Counted from the stretch's first letter, positions 35,357 to 44,940 are shown. The stretch is 64,000 nt of DNA from Pseudoxanthomonas jiangsuensis (GCF_010093185.1 NZ_PDWL01000003.1:124001-188000); one strand, 5' to 3'. Made by a program: numbers and translations. The notes: generated by a model not told the origin, from the letters alone.

Positions 35357-35391
35357 TCGCCGCGCCGCCCCGCAGACACCCCGCCGCCGCC

Positions 35392-35712
35392 ATGTCCAGC
35401 ACCCCTGCCATCGCCGCTTCCCCCCGGTCCCCGCGCCTGCAACTGGCGGCGCGGGTCGCCGCCGCCGTGCTCGGCGGCTACGCCTTCACCTGGGGCTTCA
35501 TCGCCGCGGCCATGGCGCTGCTGTTCAAGGCGGGGATGGAGTTCCACGACGCCGAGTTCCTGGCCAGCGCACTGGGGCTGCTGCTGTACCTGGTCGCGTT
35601 CCTGTGGACCATCGGCGGCCGCGGCCGGCTGGCGGTGGCCTGGCTGGTGCTGGCCGGCGGCGGGGCGGTCCTGGCGGCCGTCGGCTCGCTGGTCCAGGCG
35701 ACCCTGGTCTGA
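35392..35712 (+). CDS. DUF3649 small membrane protein of iron-uptake operon
   Basis: A 106-residue protein with a short polar N-terminus and three hydrophobic helices (VAAAVLGGYAFTWGFIAAAM, LASALGLLLYLVAFLWTIGG, LAVAWLVLAGGGAVLAAVGS). The GGYAFTWGF segment is characteristic of the DUF3649 group found behind siderophore receptors and ahead of PepSY proteins. The first ATG after the receptor stop is used. Together with the next two genes it forms the receptor-DUF3649-PepSY-DUF3325 order seen in many xanthomonads and pseudomonads. The exact role in iron release or reduction is unproven. Confidence 0.82.
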   Translation: MSSTPAIAASPRSPRLQLAARVAAAVLGGYAFTWGFIAAAMALLFKAGMEFHDAEFLASALGLLLYLVAFLWTIGGRGRLAVAWLVLAGGGAVLAAVGSLVQATLV

Positions 35713-35717
35713 TCCCC

Positions 35718-37409
35718 ATGTCCAGCGGAGAGACTGCCGTGTTCCAGAGCTTCCGCCAGGCCATGGCCTGGTTGCATACGTGGTTCGGGCTGGTGCTCGG
35801 CTTCGTGCTGATGGCCGCGTTCTTCTTCGGTGCGCTGTCGGTGTTCGACCGCGAGATCGACCGCTGGGCGATCCCGTCCACGCGCTTCGAGCCGCAGCCG
35901 ATGCCCTCGTTCGAGCAGGTGCTGCGGCCGGCGTTCGAGCGCATGCGGCCTTCGCAGGCCGACATCGACGCGATGCGGCCGCGGGTGAACGGGCCGATGC
36001 CCGAGCGCTTCGATACCGTCAACTACTGGAGCGCCTACACCACCCACCGCGACCCGGTGCTGGCGGTGTACGCCGGTTACGAGGTGCCCAACGCCAAGGA
36101 CCCCGACGAGGGCATCTGGGCCTACAACACCATCGACCCGCGCGACGGCACCCCGCTGCCGGACGACCGGCTCAAGATCGGCAGCGGCTTCTTCTACCCG
36201 CTGCACTACAGCCTGACCCTGGACTGGAAGGGCCTGGGCTACTGGATCGTGGGCTTCTCGGCGCTGGTGATGCTGGCCGCGCTGGTCAGCGGCGTGGTCA
36301 TGCACCGCAGGATCTTCCGCGAGCTGTTCACCTTCCGCCCGGGCAAGGCCCGGCTGCGAAGCCTGCTGGACCTGCACAACCTCACCGGGGTGGTCGCACT
36401 GCCGTTCCACTTCTTCTTCGCCTTCACCGGCCTGCTGATCTTCGCCAGCGCCTATTACTTCCCGGTCGGCCACACCCAGCTGCATGACCTGCACGAGCTG
36501 CACGAAAGGCAGGAGGTCGAGTCGATGGGCCTGCCGCACGGGCGCGCCGGAGTGGCGGCCGGGCTGGCCGACGTCGACGCGATGGTGGCCGAAGCCCGTC
36601 GCCGCTGGGAGGCGCGCGGCATGGCCGGCGATGTCGGCTTCCTGGTCCTGACCCATGTCGGCGACGCGAACGGCTACGTCAGCGTCTACCGCGCCGGCAC
36701 CGACCGGATCGCGCTGGTGGGGCAGGGCATCCACTTCAAGGCCGCCGACGGCGCGCTGCTGCGCGAGGATCCCCCGGCCACCGCGGCCGGCGGCGTCAAC
36801 GAGTTCCTGACCGGCCTGCACCTGCAGCACTTCCGCCACTGGCTGCTGCGCTGGATGTACGTGCTCGGCGGGCTGCTCGGCGCGGTGTGCATCGCCACCG
36901 GCTTCCTGTTCTTCGTGCAGAAGCGCAAACGCCAGCATGCCGCCGAGGGACGCCAGGGCGCACGCGTGGTCGATGCGCTGGCGGTGGCCTCGGTCACCGG
37001 CATGGTGGTGGCCGCGCTGGGCATCCTGGTCGCCAACCGGCTGCTGCCCGAAGGCCTGCCGGCGCGCGGGGACTGGGAGCGCTACGCGTTCTGGGGCAGC
37101 TGGCTGCTGGCCCTGCTGCACGCGGCCTGGCGCAGCGCACCGGTGGCGCGCGGCCTGTCCAACCCGGCCTGGCGCGAGCAGGCCTGGGCGATCGTCGCGC
37201 TGGCCTTGGCCGCGGTGCTGCTGAACTGGATCACCACCGGCGACCACCTGCTGCGGACCCTGGGCGCCGGCTACTGGCCGGTGGCCGGGTTCGACCTGGC
37301 CCTGCTGGCCGCCGCCGCGATCGCCTTCGCCAGCGCGCGCCGACTCGGCCGCCGCGCCGAGGCGCCGGCCGCGGAGGCACCGCGCAAGCGGGAGGCCGCC
37401 CATGCATGA
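35718..37409 (+). CDS. PepSY-associated membrane protein, putative siderophore reductase
   Basis: A 563-residue inner-membrane protein. It starts with FRQAMAWLHTWFGLVLGFVL (first span), has a large periplasmic loop (residues about 45-165), then spans near 175-200 and 225-255 that include HNLTGVVALPFHFFFAFTGL, a second loop (260-375) and at least five C-terminal spans. Paired His residues in the spans (LHTWFGL, LHNLTG, HFRHWLLRWMYVLGG) could ligate heme. This PepSY-TM class includes FoxB/FsrB-like reductases that free iron from siderophores. The context behind siderophore receptors supports such a role. It overlaps DUF3325 by 8 bp. Confidence 0.88.
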   Translation: MSSGETAVFQSFRQAMAWLHTWFGLVLGFVLMAAFFFGALSVFDREIDRWAIPSTRFEPQPMPSFEQVLRPAFERMRPSQADIDAMRPRVNGPMPERFDTVNYWSAYTTHRDPVLAVYAGYEVPNAKDPDEGIWAYNTIDPRDGTPLPDDRLKIGSGFFYPLHYSLTLDWKGLGYWIVGFSALVMLAALVSGVVMHRRIFRELFTFRPGKARLRSLLDLHNLTGVVALPFHFFFAFTGLLIFASAYYFPVGHTQLHDLHELHERQEVESMGLPHGRAGVAAGLADVDAMVAEARRRWEARGMAGDVGFLVLTHVGDANGYVSVYRAGTDRIALVGQGIHFKAADGALLREDPPATAAGGVNEFLTGLHLQHFRHWLLRWMYVLGGLLGAVCIATGFLFFVQKRKRQHAAEGRQGARVVDALAVASVTGMVVAALGILVANRLLPEGLPARGDWERYAFWGSWLLALLHAAWRSAPVARGLSNPAWREQAWAIVALALAAVLLNWITTGDHLLRTLGAGYWPVAGFDLALLAAAAIAFASARRLGRRAEAPAAEAPRKREAAHA

Positions 37410-37737
37410 GCCCTCGGATGCGGCCTGGCTGCTGGCCGCCGCGCTGGCCGCCAGCGTGGCCGGCATGGGCTGGCTGGCGCTGGCCATGGACGTGCATGCC
37501 CGCCAGGTCTGGGGCCGGGCGCTGGCCCCGGCCGGCGCGCGCGTCCTGCGGATCCTGGGCTGGCTGGGCCTGGCCGTCGCCCTGACCCTGTGCCTGGCCG
37601 CAGACCATCCCTCGATGGCGGCCCTGGTGTGGGTGATGGCCCTGGCCGGCGCGGCCGCGGGCGTGGCCTTCGTCCTGGCCTGGCGCGCGCGCTGGCTGGG
37701 GATGCTGGCGCCGTGGGTGCGGGCACCGAAACGCTAG
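37402..37737 (+). CDS. DUF3325 small membrane protein
   Basis: A 111-residue protein with three to four hydrophobic helices (WLLAAALAASVAGMGWLALA, LGWLGLAVALTLCLAADHPS, ALVWVMALAGAAAGVAFVLA). The MGWLALAMDVHARQVWG segment is typical of DUF3325. It overlaps the PepSY gene by 8 bp, so it is translationally coupled and the last gene of the iron unit. Its TAG stop overlaps the stop of the convergent serine hydrolase gene in a shared CTAG (37734-37737). The function is unknown. Confidence 0.85.
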   Translation: MHEPSDAAWLLAAALAASVAGMGWLALAMDVHARQVWGRALAPAGARVLRILGWLGLAVALTLCLAADHPSMAALVWVMALAGAAAGVAFVLAWRARWLGMLAPWVRAPKR

Positions 37738-38975
37738 AGGGAAGCCCTCGCCAGGGCGAAGGCGGCCGCCTCCACGTCGCCGCGGGCACTGCCGGAATTG
37801 GCCATGACCGCCACCGCCAGCCCGCGATCGGGCACCAGCAGCAGGAACGCCGCCGCACCGGTCTGGCTGCCGCCGTGATGCACGACCCGCAAGGGCCTGC
37901 CGCCGGCCGCCAGCCGCGGATCGTCCTCCACCCGCCAGCCCAGGGCGTAGTGCTGCGGATTGGGGCTGCCGTCGGCCAGCGGCTGCGGCGTCCACAGGAT
38001 GCGCAGCGCGGCCTCGTCCAACAGCTTGCCACCGAGCAGCGTGGCGCCCAGCCGGGCCAGGTCGGTCGGCGTGCTCACCAGGCCGCCGCCGGCGATCCGG
38101 CAGCTCGAATCCAGCGGATGGGCCCGGGTGTAGCGCCCCTGCCGGCCTTCGTAGAACGCGGCCCGGCCGGGCATCGCACCGTCGCGGTCCACGCCGGTGG
38201 CGATCATGCCTGCCGGGTCCAGCACTTCCTGCCGCAGCAGGTCCGGGAACGGGCGGTCGGCCGCGCCCTCCATCACCCGCGACAGCAGGATGTAGCCGAA
38301 CGTGGAATAGCCGAAGCCGGCGCCCGCGGCGAACTGCAGGGGATCGTCCTTGAAGAGGTCCAGGCCGGCGGCGACGTCGGGGCAATCGTGCATGGCAAGC
38401 GCCTCGTGCCAGCCCGGCCACCACTGCGGTGTCTGCGCGTAGTGGCGGATGCCGGCGGTATGCGAGGCCAGCTGGCGCGCGCTCAGGTCAGCCAGCGCCG
38501 GGGGCAGGCCGGCGACATGGCGCTCCGCCGGCGCATCCAGGTCGATGCGGCCTTCGGCGGCCAGCCGCATCAGGGCCACGGCGGTGATCGGCTTGGCCAC
38601 GCTGCCGGTGCGGTAGCGGGAAGCCGGGGTGGCGGGCTGCCGGCTTTCGACCTCCGCCCAGCCGCTGGCGCCGGCCCAGCGCCTGCCGTCGACGTGTGCG
38701 ATCGCGGCCGAAAGCGAGGGTACGCCGGCGTCGGTACGCGCCTGGCGGAGCACCGCCATCAGCTGCGCGGCATCGGCCTCCGGCATGCCGGGCGTGCGGG
38801 ACTGGCTTTCCTGGCCGGCGCCCACCCCGGGCAGCCGGTGCAGGGGCCAGGACCAGAGCGCCAGGAAGGCCAGGGTGGGCCCGGCCACGATCAGGACCAG
38901 CGCGGCGAGCGCCAGCAGCGCGCGCTTCAGGGTTTTGCGCCTGGAGCCGAAAGCGGAGATTCGGGTGCCCGTCAT
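37734..38975 (-). CDS. Membrane-anchored serine hydrolase, beta-lactamase class C fold
   Basis: A 413-residue protein. An N-terminal hydrophobic stretch (ALLALAALVLIVAGPTLAFL, residues about 20-40) acts as a signal anchor or uncleaved signal. The catalytic motifs are SVAK (Ser125), YST (Tyr223) and HHGG near 371. The family holds DD-peptidases, esterases and beta-lactamases; sequence does not separate them. It is unrelated at obvious level to the other serine hydrolase (11061-12707) except for the fold, and lacks the DUF3471 tail. The 3' end overlaps DUF3325 by 4 bp. It is divergent from the phospholipase D gene. Confidence 0.9.
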   Translation of the reverse strand: MTGTRISAFGSRRKTLKRALLALAALVLIVAGPTLAFLALWSWPLHRLPGVGAGQESQSRTPGMPEADAAQLMAVLRQARTDAGVPSLSAAIAHVDGRRWAGASGWAEVESRQPATPASRYRTGSVAKPITAVALMRLAAEGRIDLDAPAERHVAGLPPALADLSARQLASHTAGIRHYAQTPQWWPGWHEALAMHDCPDVAAGLDLFKDDPLQFAAGAGFGYSTFGYILLSRVMEGAADRPFPDLLRQEVLDPAGMIATGVDRDGAMPGRAAFYEGRQGRYTRAHPLDSSCRIAGGGLVSTPTDLARLGATLLGGKLLDEAALRILWTPQPLADGSPNPQHYALGWRVEDDPRLAAGGRPLRVVHHGGSQTGAAAFLLLVPDRGLAVAVMANSGSARGDVEAAAFALARASL

Positions 38976-39120
38976 GTCGGTCCGTCCTGGAAGCTGCCGC
39001 GACTGTAGTCAGCGCGACCGCCGGCGTGACCTGCCGGAAGTCAGAAAATCCCTGCACGCGGCGACCGCGCGCCGCTCGCCTACAATCCGGCGAACCGGAC
39101 GGGGACAGGGCAGGGCCGCG

Positions 39121-40680
39121 ATGGCGAAGAAGGCATTCAAGTGGATCGGTATCGTCCTGGCCGTGTTCGTGGCCGCCTCTTTGCTGTCCCTCTACGCCTA
39201 CGGCCGCTTCGCCGAGAACGCGCGCGGCCCGGCCGCCCATGCCCTCGACGTACAGCCGGCCGCGACCGCGCTGGACCGCGCGATCTCGCCGCTGACCTCG
39301 GCCCGCCCGGACGAGACCGGGATCGTCATCGTCTCCGACAACCTCGACGCCTTCGCCGTGCGCGCCGCCAGTGCGCGCGCCGCCGGCCGCAGCCTGGACC
39401 TGCAGTACTACATCTGGCACGCCGACTTCACCGGCAACCTGATCCACAACGAGCTGCTGCAGGCGGCCGACCGCGGGGTGCGCGTGCGCCTGCTCCTGGA
39501 CGACATGAACGCCCACGGCAGCAACACGGTCCTGGCCGCGCTGGACAGCCATCCGGGCATCGAGGTGCGGCTCTTCAACCCCACCCGTGCCCGCGAGGGC
39601 ACGATCGCCCGCGGCGTGGAGCTTGTGCTGCGCTTCTTCAGCCTCAACCGGCGCATGCACAACAAGAGCTGGATCGCCGACGGCCGGGTGGCGATCGTCG
39701 GCGGCCGCAACATCGGCGACGAATACTTCGACGCCGCGGCGGACATCAACTTCATGGACACCGACGCGGCGGTGGTCGGCCCGGCGGTAAAGCAGGCCGA
39801 GGCGATCTTCGACGCCTACTGGAACAGCGAGGCGGCGATCCCTTTGGAGGCGCTGGTCCGGGCCGGGCCGGAGGCCCTGCCGCGGCTGCGCCGGAGCATC
39901 GACGCCGGCGAGGCCTCGGTCCGTGCCGCCCCCTACCTGCAGCGCCTGCGCGAGTCCGAGCGGGTGCGCGCGCTGATGGAAGGTGGCGCCCGCCTGCACT
40001 GGACCGCGGACGCGGCGGTGGTGTCCGATCCGCCGGAGAAGGCCCAGGGCGCCAGCCCCGGCCCGGACTGGATGACGCCGCTGCTGCTGGCCAAGGCCGA
40101 GGGCGCACAGCGCGAGCTGAGGATCATCTCGCCGTACTTCGTGCCCGGCACCGCCGGCGTGGACTGGTTCGCGGCCCAGCGCCGGCGCGGGGTGCAGGTC
40201 GGCATCCTCACCAACTCGCTGGCCGCCAACGACGTGATGGCGGTGCACGGCGGTTACGCGCCTTACCGGATCCCTTTGCTGGAGCAGGGGGTGACGCTGT
40301 ACGAGCTCAAGCCGTTCGGCAAGGTCGACGGCAGCCTGTTCGGCTCCAGCGGCGCCAGCCTGCACACCAAGGCCTTCCTGGTCGACGGCCGCAGCGGTTT
40401 CATCGGTTCGTTCAACCTCGACCCGCGCTCGATGAACCTCAACACCGAGATGGGCCTGCTGTTCACCTGCGCCGACGCGGCCGCCGAACTGGAGGCGCTG
40501 TACGCGGCCAAGACCGGGCCGGCGCTGGCCTACCGCCTGGAGCTGGCCGACGGCGCCCTGCGCTGGCACGACGACGCGGCGCAGCCGCCGAAGACCTGGG
40601 AGCGCGAGCCGGAAGCCAGCCTATGGCGCCGCGGCGCCGCGCGCGCGGTCGGCTGGCTGCCGGTGGAATCGCAGTTGTAG
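39121..40680 (+). CDS. Phospholipase D superfamily protein, cardiolipin synthase-like
   Basis: A 519-residue protein with an N-terminal membrane anchor (FKWIGIVLAVFVAASLLSLY). Two HKD motifs are intact: HNKSWIADGRVAIVGGRNIG at about residue 180 and HTKAFLVDGRSGFIGSFNLD at about 415. This layout, with DLQYYIWHADFTGNL before the first HKD, matches the ClsC/PLD-like group that makes cardiolipin or acts on phospholipids at the inner membrane. A TACAAT -10-like box at 39081-39086 precedes it. It is monocistronic and convergent with mfd (10 bp between stops). Which lipid it uses cannot be told. Confidence 0.92.
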   Translation: MAKKAFKWIGIVLAVFVAASLLSLYAYGRFAENARGPAAHALDVQPAATALDRAISPLTSARPDETGIVIVSDNLDAFAVRAASARAAGRSLDLQYYIWHADFTGNLIHNELLQAADRGVRVRLLLDDMNAHGSNTVLAALDSHPGIEVRLFNPTRAREGTIARGVELVLRFFSLNRRMHNKSWIADGRVAIVGGRNIGDEYFDAAADINFMDTDAAVVGPAVKQAEAIFDAYWNSEAAIPLEALVRAGPEALPRLRRSIDAGEASVRAAPYLQRLRESERVRALMEGGARLHWTADAAVVSDPPEKAQGASPGPDWMTPLLLAKAEGAQRELRIISPYFVPGTAGVDWFAAQRRRGVQVGILTNSLAANDVMAVHGGYAPYRIPLLEQGVTLYELKPFGKVDGSLFGSSGASLHTKAFLVDGRSGFIGSFNLDPRSMNLNTEMGLLFTCADAAAELEALYAAKTGPALAYRLELADGALRWHDDAAQPPKTWEREPEASLWRRGAARAVGWLPVESQL

Positions 40681-40690
40681 GCGCCGGCGG

Positions 40691-43600
40691 TCAGCCCGGC
40701 GCCAGCGTCGCCATCAGCGCGCGGGCGGCGTTGAAGCGGTCCGGGCCTTCCGGCAACGGCACCCGGATGCGCAGCTTGTCCGGGCCTTCCATCGCGTACA
40801 GCTTGGGCTGCTGCTGGATCATCCGGATCACCGACATCGGGTCGACGCGTGGCTTGGCCTCGAACACGATCCGCCCGCCGCTCTCGCCCAGCTCCAGCTT
40901 GCGGATGCCCAGGGCGTCGGCCTGCAGCTTCAGCTCGGCGATCGCGAACATGTGCTTGACCGGGTCCGGCAGCAGGCCGAAGCGATCGATCATCTCCACC
41001 TGCAGCTCGCGCAGGGCCTCCGGGTCGCGGGCGCTGGAGATGCGCTTGTACAGGGTCAGGCGGGTGTGCACGTCCGGCAGGTAATCCTCCGGGATCAGCG
41101 CCGGCACGTTGAGCACGACCTCGGCACCGCGCGCTTCCTCGCCCGCATCCAGGTCCGGCAGCTTGCCCTGGCGGATGCTGCGTACCGCGCGCTCGAGCAG
41201 TTCGGTGTACAGGCTGAAGCCGACCTCGGCCATCTGCCCGCTCTGGTCCTCGCCCAGCAGCTCGCCGGCGCCGCGGATCTCCAGGTCGTGGGTGGCCAGG
41301 GTGAAGCCGGCGCCGAGTTCGTCCATCGAGGCGATCGCCTCCAGCCGCTTCTCCGCGTCCGGGGTCATCGAGCGCCGGTCCGGCGGCACCAGCAGGTAGG
41401 CGTAGGCGCGGTGGTGCGAGCGGCCGACCCGGCCGCGCAGCTGGTGCAGCTGGGCCAGGCCGAAGCGGTCGGCGCGGTTGATGACGATGGTGTTGGCGTT
41501 GGGGATGTCGATGCCCGACTCGATGATCGTGGTCGACAGCAGCACGTTGAAGCGCTGCTTCTGGAAGTCGAGCATCACCCGTTCCAGCTCGCGCTCCGGC
41601 ATCTGCCCATGAGCAATACCGATGCGGGCCTCCGGTACCAGCTCGGCCAGCTGCTTCTGCATCCGGCCGATGCTCTCCACGTCGTTGTGCAGGAAGTACA
41701 GCTGGCCGCCCCGCGCCAGCTCGCGCTGGAACGCCTCGCGCAGCTGGGCATCGTCCCAGGGCACGACGAAGGTCTGCACCGCCAGCCGGTTCGGCGGCGG
41801 TGTCGCGATGATCGACAGGTCGCGCAGCCCGGCCATGGCCATGTTCAGGGTGCGCGGGATCGGGGTCGCGGTGAGGGTCAGCAGGTGGACGTTCGCGCGC
41901 AACGCCTTCAGCGCCTCCTTCTGGCGCACGCCGAAGCGCTGCTCCTCGTCGACGATCACCAGGCCCAAGTCCTTGAACTTCACGTCCGGCTGCAGCAGGC
42001 GGTGGGTGCCGACGATCACGTCGATCCCGCCCTCGGTCACCTTCTGCAGCTCGGCCTCGATCTCCTTCTTGGTCTTGAAGCGCGACAGCACCTCGACCTT
42101 CAACGGCCAGTCGGCGAAGCGGTCGCGGAAGTTGCGGTAGTGCTGCTCGGCCAGCAGGGTGGTCGGCACCAGCACCGCGACCTGGCGGCCGCCGCTGGCC
42201 GCGGCGAACGCGGCGCGCACCGCCACCTCGGTCTTGCCGAAGCCGACGTCGCCGCAGACCACCCGGTCCATCGGCTGGCTGGACTGCAGGTCGCGCAGGA
42301 CCGCCTCGATCGCGGCGTGCTGGTCCGGGGTCTCCTCGAACGGGAAGCCGGCGGCGAAGCCCTCGTACATGGCCCGGTCGATATCCAGCGCCAGGCCGGC
42401 GCGGGCCTGGCGGCGGGCCTGGATCTCCAGCAGCTCGGCGGCCACGTCGCGGACCTTCTCCTGGGCCTTGCGCTTGGCCTTGGTCCACTGCTCGCCGCCG
42501 AGCGAGTGCAAAGGCGCGGTCTCCGGCGAAGCGCCGGAGTAGCGGCTGACCAGGTGCAGCTGGGCCACCGGCACGTACAGGCGGTCGCCCTTGGCGTACT
42601 CGATGTCGAGGAACTCGCCGGGCATGCCGCCGATGTCCATCGCCACCAGGCCGCGGTAACGGCCGACGCCGTGGTCCTCGTGGACGATCGGCGCGCCTTC
42701 GGTCAGCTCGCCCAGGTCGCGGATGATCGCTTCCGGCTCGCGTCCGGCGCGGCGCGCGCGGCGCGGCTGGGTGGCGCGCTCGGGAAACAGCTGGCGCTCG
42801 GTGAGGACGACGAACCGCGGGTCGTCGATGGCGAAGCCGTCTTCCAGGGGCGCGACGGCCAGCGCGAATCCCGCTTTGTCGCGTCCGGGTCCTTCGCCGG
42901 GACGACGGCCGATGAACGCCGGGAAATCCGCCACCACCTCCGGCCGCAGCTCCGCCGCCTGCAGCACTTCCAGCAGGGCTTCGCGCCGGCCGGGCGAATC
43001 GGCGGCCACCAGCACCCGGCCCGGGTAGCTGGCCAGGAACGACCGCAGTGCCTCGCCGGCACGATGGTGGTCCGGTCCGGCCACCGGCAGCGCAGGCGCC
43101 GGCTGGTCGCCCAGCGGCATGGCGTCGGCCGCATGGGTGTGGTCGGCACCGCAGACCTCGATCCGGATGCCCAGGTTGAGCCGCTCGCGCAAGCCATCGG
43201 GTGGCAGGTACAGCTCTTCCGGCGGCAACACCGGGTGCTCGACGTCGTGCCGGCGCTGTTCGTAGCGGTTGCGCGCCTGCGCCCAGAAGGCGGTGGCGGC
43301 GGCATTGGCGCCGTCGGCCAGCACCGGCAGCACGCTGACCGGCAGGTAGTCGAACAGGGTCGCGGTGCTTGCGCTGCCGTCGCGGGCCGCGCTCCTATGA
43401 GGTGTGTCGAAGAACAGCGGCAGGTAGTACTCGATGCCGGCCGGCGCCAGCCCGGCCTTCAGGTCCTGGTACAGGGCGCTGCGCCGGGTATCGACGTCGA
43501 AGCGCTCGCGCAGGGCGTCGAGCACACGGGCGATGCTGGCCTCGTCCATCGGCAGCTCGCGGCCAGGCAGCAGGTGGACCGCGTCCACCCGTTCCAGCGA

Positions 43601-44233
43601 ACGCTGGCTCTCGGGGTCGAAGCTGCGGATGGAGTCGATCTCGTCATCCAGCAGTTCGATCCGCAGCGGCGCGTCCGCGCCCATCGGGTACACGTCGAGC
43701 AGGCCGCCGCGCACGGCGAAATCGCCCGGGTCCAGCACCTGCGGCACGTTGCGGTAGCCGGCGGCCTCCAGCCGGCGCTTCTCGGCGTCCAGGTCCAGGT
43801 GCTGGCCGGTCTTCAGGTCGAAGCTGCCGCCGCTGATGTAGCGCAGGGGCGGCAGCCTTTGCAGCAGGGTCTGCACCGGCACCACCACGATCCCGCGTTG
43901 CAGCTGCGGCAGCCGCTGCAGGGCGGACAGGCGCTGGCTGACGATGTCCGGGTGCGGGCTGAAGCGGTCGTAGGGCAGGGTCTCCCAGTCCGGGAACGGC
44001 ACCACCGGCAGCGTGCCGTCGGCGCCGAGCAGGGTCGCCAGGTCGGATTCGACCAGGTGCGCGGACTGGTTGTCGCGGGCCACGAACAGCACGGGGCCGG
44101 GGTGGGCACGGGCGGCCTGGACCAGGGGCCAGGCCAGGGCGGAAGGCGAGGCCGGCGCGCGCCACCAGGCGCGGGCCTGGCCGCGGCGGGGCAGCGGGGG
44201 CGTGGAAGGCACGGAAGCGGGGGCGGACGGCAT
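40691..44233 (-). CDS. mfd: Transcription-repair coupling factor
   Basis: A 1180-residue DNA translocase that removes stalled RNA polymerase and recruits UvrA. Domains in order: UvrB-like N-terminus (YDRFSPHPDIVSQRLSALQR), RNAP-interaction (Tudor-like) region around residue 510-560 (IVHEDHGVGRYRGLVAMDIG), helicase motor with Walker A CGDVGFGKTEVAVRAAF near 655 and DEEQ box VIVDEEQRFGVRQKE, and TRCF C-terminus. The start at 44233 (MPSAPASVPSTPPLPRRG) fits the family better than an ATG 14 codons earlier. A TACAAT -10 at 44243-44248 (minus) lies only 9 nt from the ATG, so the message is nearly leaderless. A GNAT gene is upstream on the same strand. Confidence 0.97.
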   Translation of the reverse strand: MPSAPASVPSTPPLPRRGQARAWWRAPASPSALAWPLVQAARAHPGPVLFVARDNQSAHLVESDLATLLGADGTLPVVPFPDWETLPYDRFSPHPDIVSQRLSALQRLPQLQRGIVVVPVQTLLQRLPPLRYISGGSFDLKTGQHLDLDAEKRRLEAAGYRNVPQVLDPGDFAVRGGLLDVYPMGADAPLRIELLDDEIDSIRSFDPESQRSLERVDAVHLLPGRELPMDEASIARVLDALRERFDVDTRRSALYQDLKAGLAPAGIEYYLPLFFDTPHRSAARDGSASTATLFDYLPVSVLPVLADGANAAATAFWAQARNRYEQRRHDVEHPVLPPEELYLPPDGLRERLNLGIRIEVCGADHTHAADAMPLGDQPAPALPVAGPDHHRAGEALRSFLASYPGRVLVAADSPGRREALLEVLQAAELRPEVVADFPAFIGRRPGEGPGRDKAGFALAVAPLEDGFAIDDPRFVVLTERQLFPERATQPRRARRAGREPEAIIRDLGELTEGAPIVHEDHGVGRYRGLVAMDIGGMPGEFLDIEYAKGDRLYVPVAQLHLVSRYSGASPETAPLHSLGGEQWTKAKRKAQEKVRDVAAELLEIQARRQARAGLALDIDRAMYEGFAAGFPFEETPDQHAAIEAVLRDLQSSQPMDRVVCGDVGFGKTEVAVRAAFAAASGGRQVAVLVPTTLLAEQHYRNFRDRFADWPLKVEVLSRFKTKKEIEAELQKVTEGGIDVIVGTHRLLQPDVKFKDLGLVIVDEEQRFGVRQKEALKALRANVHLLTLTATPIPRTLNMAMAGLRDLSIIATPPPNRLAVQTFVVPWDDAQLREAFQRELARGGQLYFLHNDVESIGRMQKQLAELVPEARIGIAHGQMPERELERVMLDFQKQRFNVLLSTTIIESGIDIPNANTIVINRADRFGLAQLHQLRGRVGRSHHRAYAYLLVPPDRRSMTPDAEKRLEAIASMDELGAGFTLATHDLEIRGAGELLGEDQSGQMAEVGFSLYTELLERAVRSIRQGKLPDLDAGEEARGAEVVLNVPALIPEDYLPDVHTRLTLYKRISSARDPEALRELQVEMIDRFGLLPDPVKHMFAIAELKLQADALGIRKLELGESGGRIVFEAKPRVDPMSVIRMIQQQPKLYAMEGPDKLRIRVPLPEGPDRFNAARALMATLAPG

Positions 44234-44242
44234 GAACCGGGC

Positions 44243-44248
44243 ATTGTA
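44243..44248 (-). promoter_or_regulatory. -10 box of mfd, nearly leaderless
   Basis: TACAAT on the minus strand, 9 nt before the mfd ATG; transcription would start about 3 nt before the codon. No Shine-Dalgarno is visible. Confidence 0.45.
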
Positions 44249-44282
44249 GCCCCGCGGCGCGGGGCGGCCGGTCACGCGCGAC

Positions 44283-44828
44283 CTACAACGGCGTCAGGTC
44301 CAGGACCAGGCGGATCAGGCCCGGCGGCACGCCCGGTTCCAGGCTGGGACGGAAGCCCATCGAGGCGGCCAGGTCCAGCATCGGCGCGTTGCTCTCGGGC
44401 GTGTCGCCGTACAGCCGGTCCAGGTAGCGGCCGCGCGACCACTTCACCAGCTTCTGCATCAGGTGCCGGCCCAGGCCCAGGCCGGCGACGTAGCTGCCGA
44501 GCAGGATCGCGTACTCGGCCTGGCGGGTGCCGGGGACGATCCGGGCGCGGGCCAGGCCGGCGATCATCGCCTCGCCCGGCGGCTCCGGCTCGGCGCCGAC
44601 CAGGACCAGTTCGGTCTTGGGGTCGGGCCGGGCCAGGCGCGCGGCCTCGCCGTCGCCGAGCACGCCGTCGGCGCCGGCGAAGGCGCCGCGGATCTCGTCC
44701 GGGCCGAGCAGGCCGAACACGCCCTGCAGCGGCGCCGCATCCTCCGGACGGATCGGCCGGATCAGGATGGCGCGGCGGTTGGGCAGCACGAATTCCTCGT
44801 GCCAGGGGGGAAGCCGGTTGCGTGGCAT
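44283..44828 (-). CDS. GNAT-family N-acetyltransferase
   Basis: A 181-residue protein. The start at 44828 (MPRNRLPPWHEEFVLPNRRA) is chosen over an ATG 18 codons upstream because homology-like sequence begins here. It has the GNAT core: LIRPIRPEDAAPLQGVFGLL at the start, the acetyl-CoA-binding loop as LGSYVAGLGLGRHLMQKLVK near residue 117, and MGFRPSLEPG near the end. The layout resembles the acetyltransferase domain of Pat-type protein lysine acetyltransferases. The substrate is unknown. It is 49 bp upstream of mfd on the same strand, but mfd seems to have its own -10 box. Confidence 0.85.
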   Translation of the reverse strand: MPRNRLPPWHEEFVLPNRRAILIRPIRPEDAAPLQGVFGLLGPDEIRGAFAGADGVLGDGEAARLARPDPKTELVLVGAEPEPPGEAMIAGLARARIVPGTRQAEYAILLGSYVAGLGLGRHLMQKLVKWSRGRYLDRLYGDTPESNAPMLDLAASMGFRPSLEPGVPPGLIRLVLDLTPL

Positions 44829-44940
44829 GGGAGCGATATTCCCACATCGCGCGGTGCCGGTGTACGTGCCGCCGGCGTGCATGCTGCGGATCGGGCAGGC
44901 TTGCTAGACTCCGGCGCGTCCACAGGCAGGGAGTGCGGCG

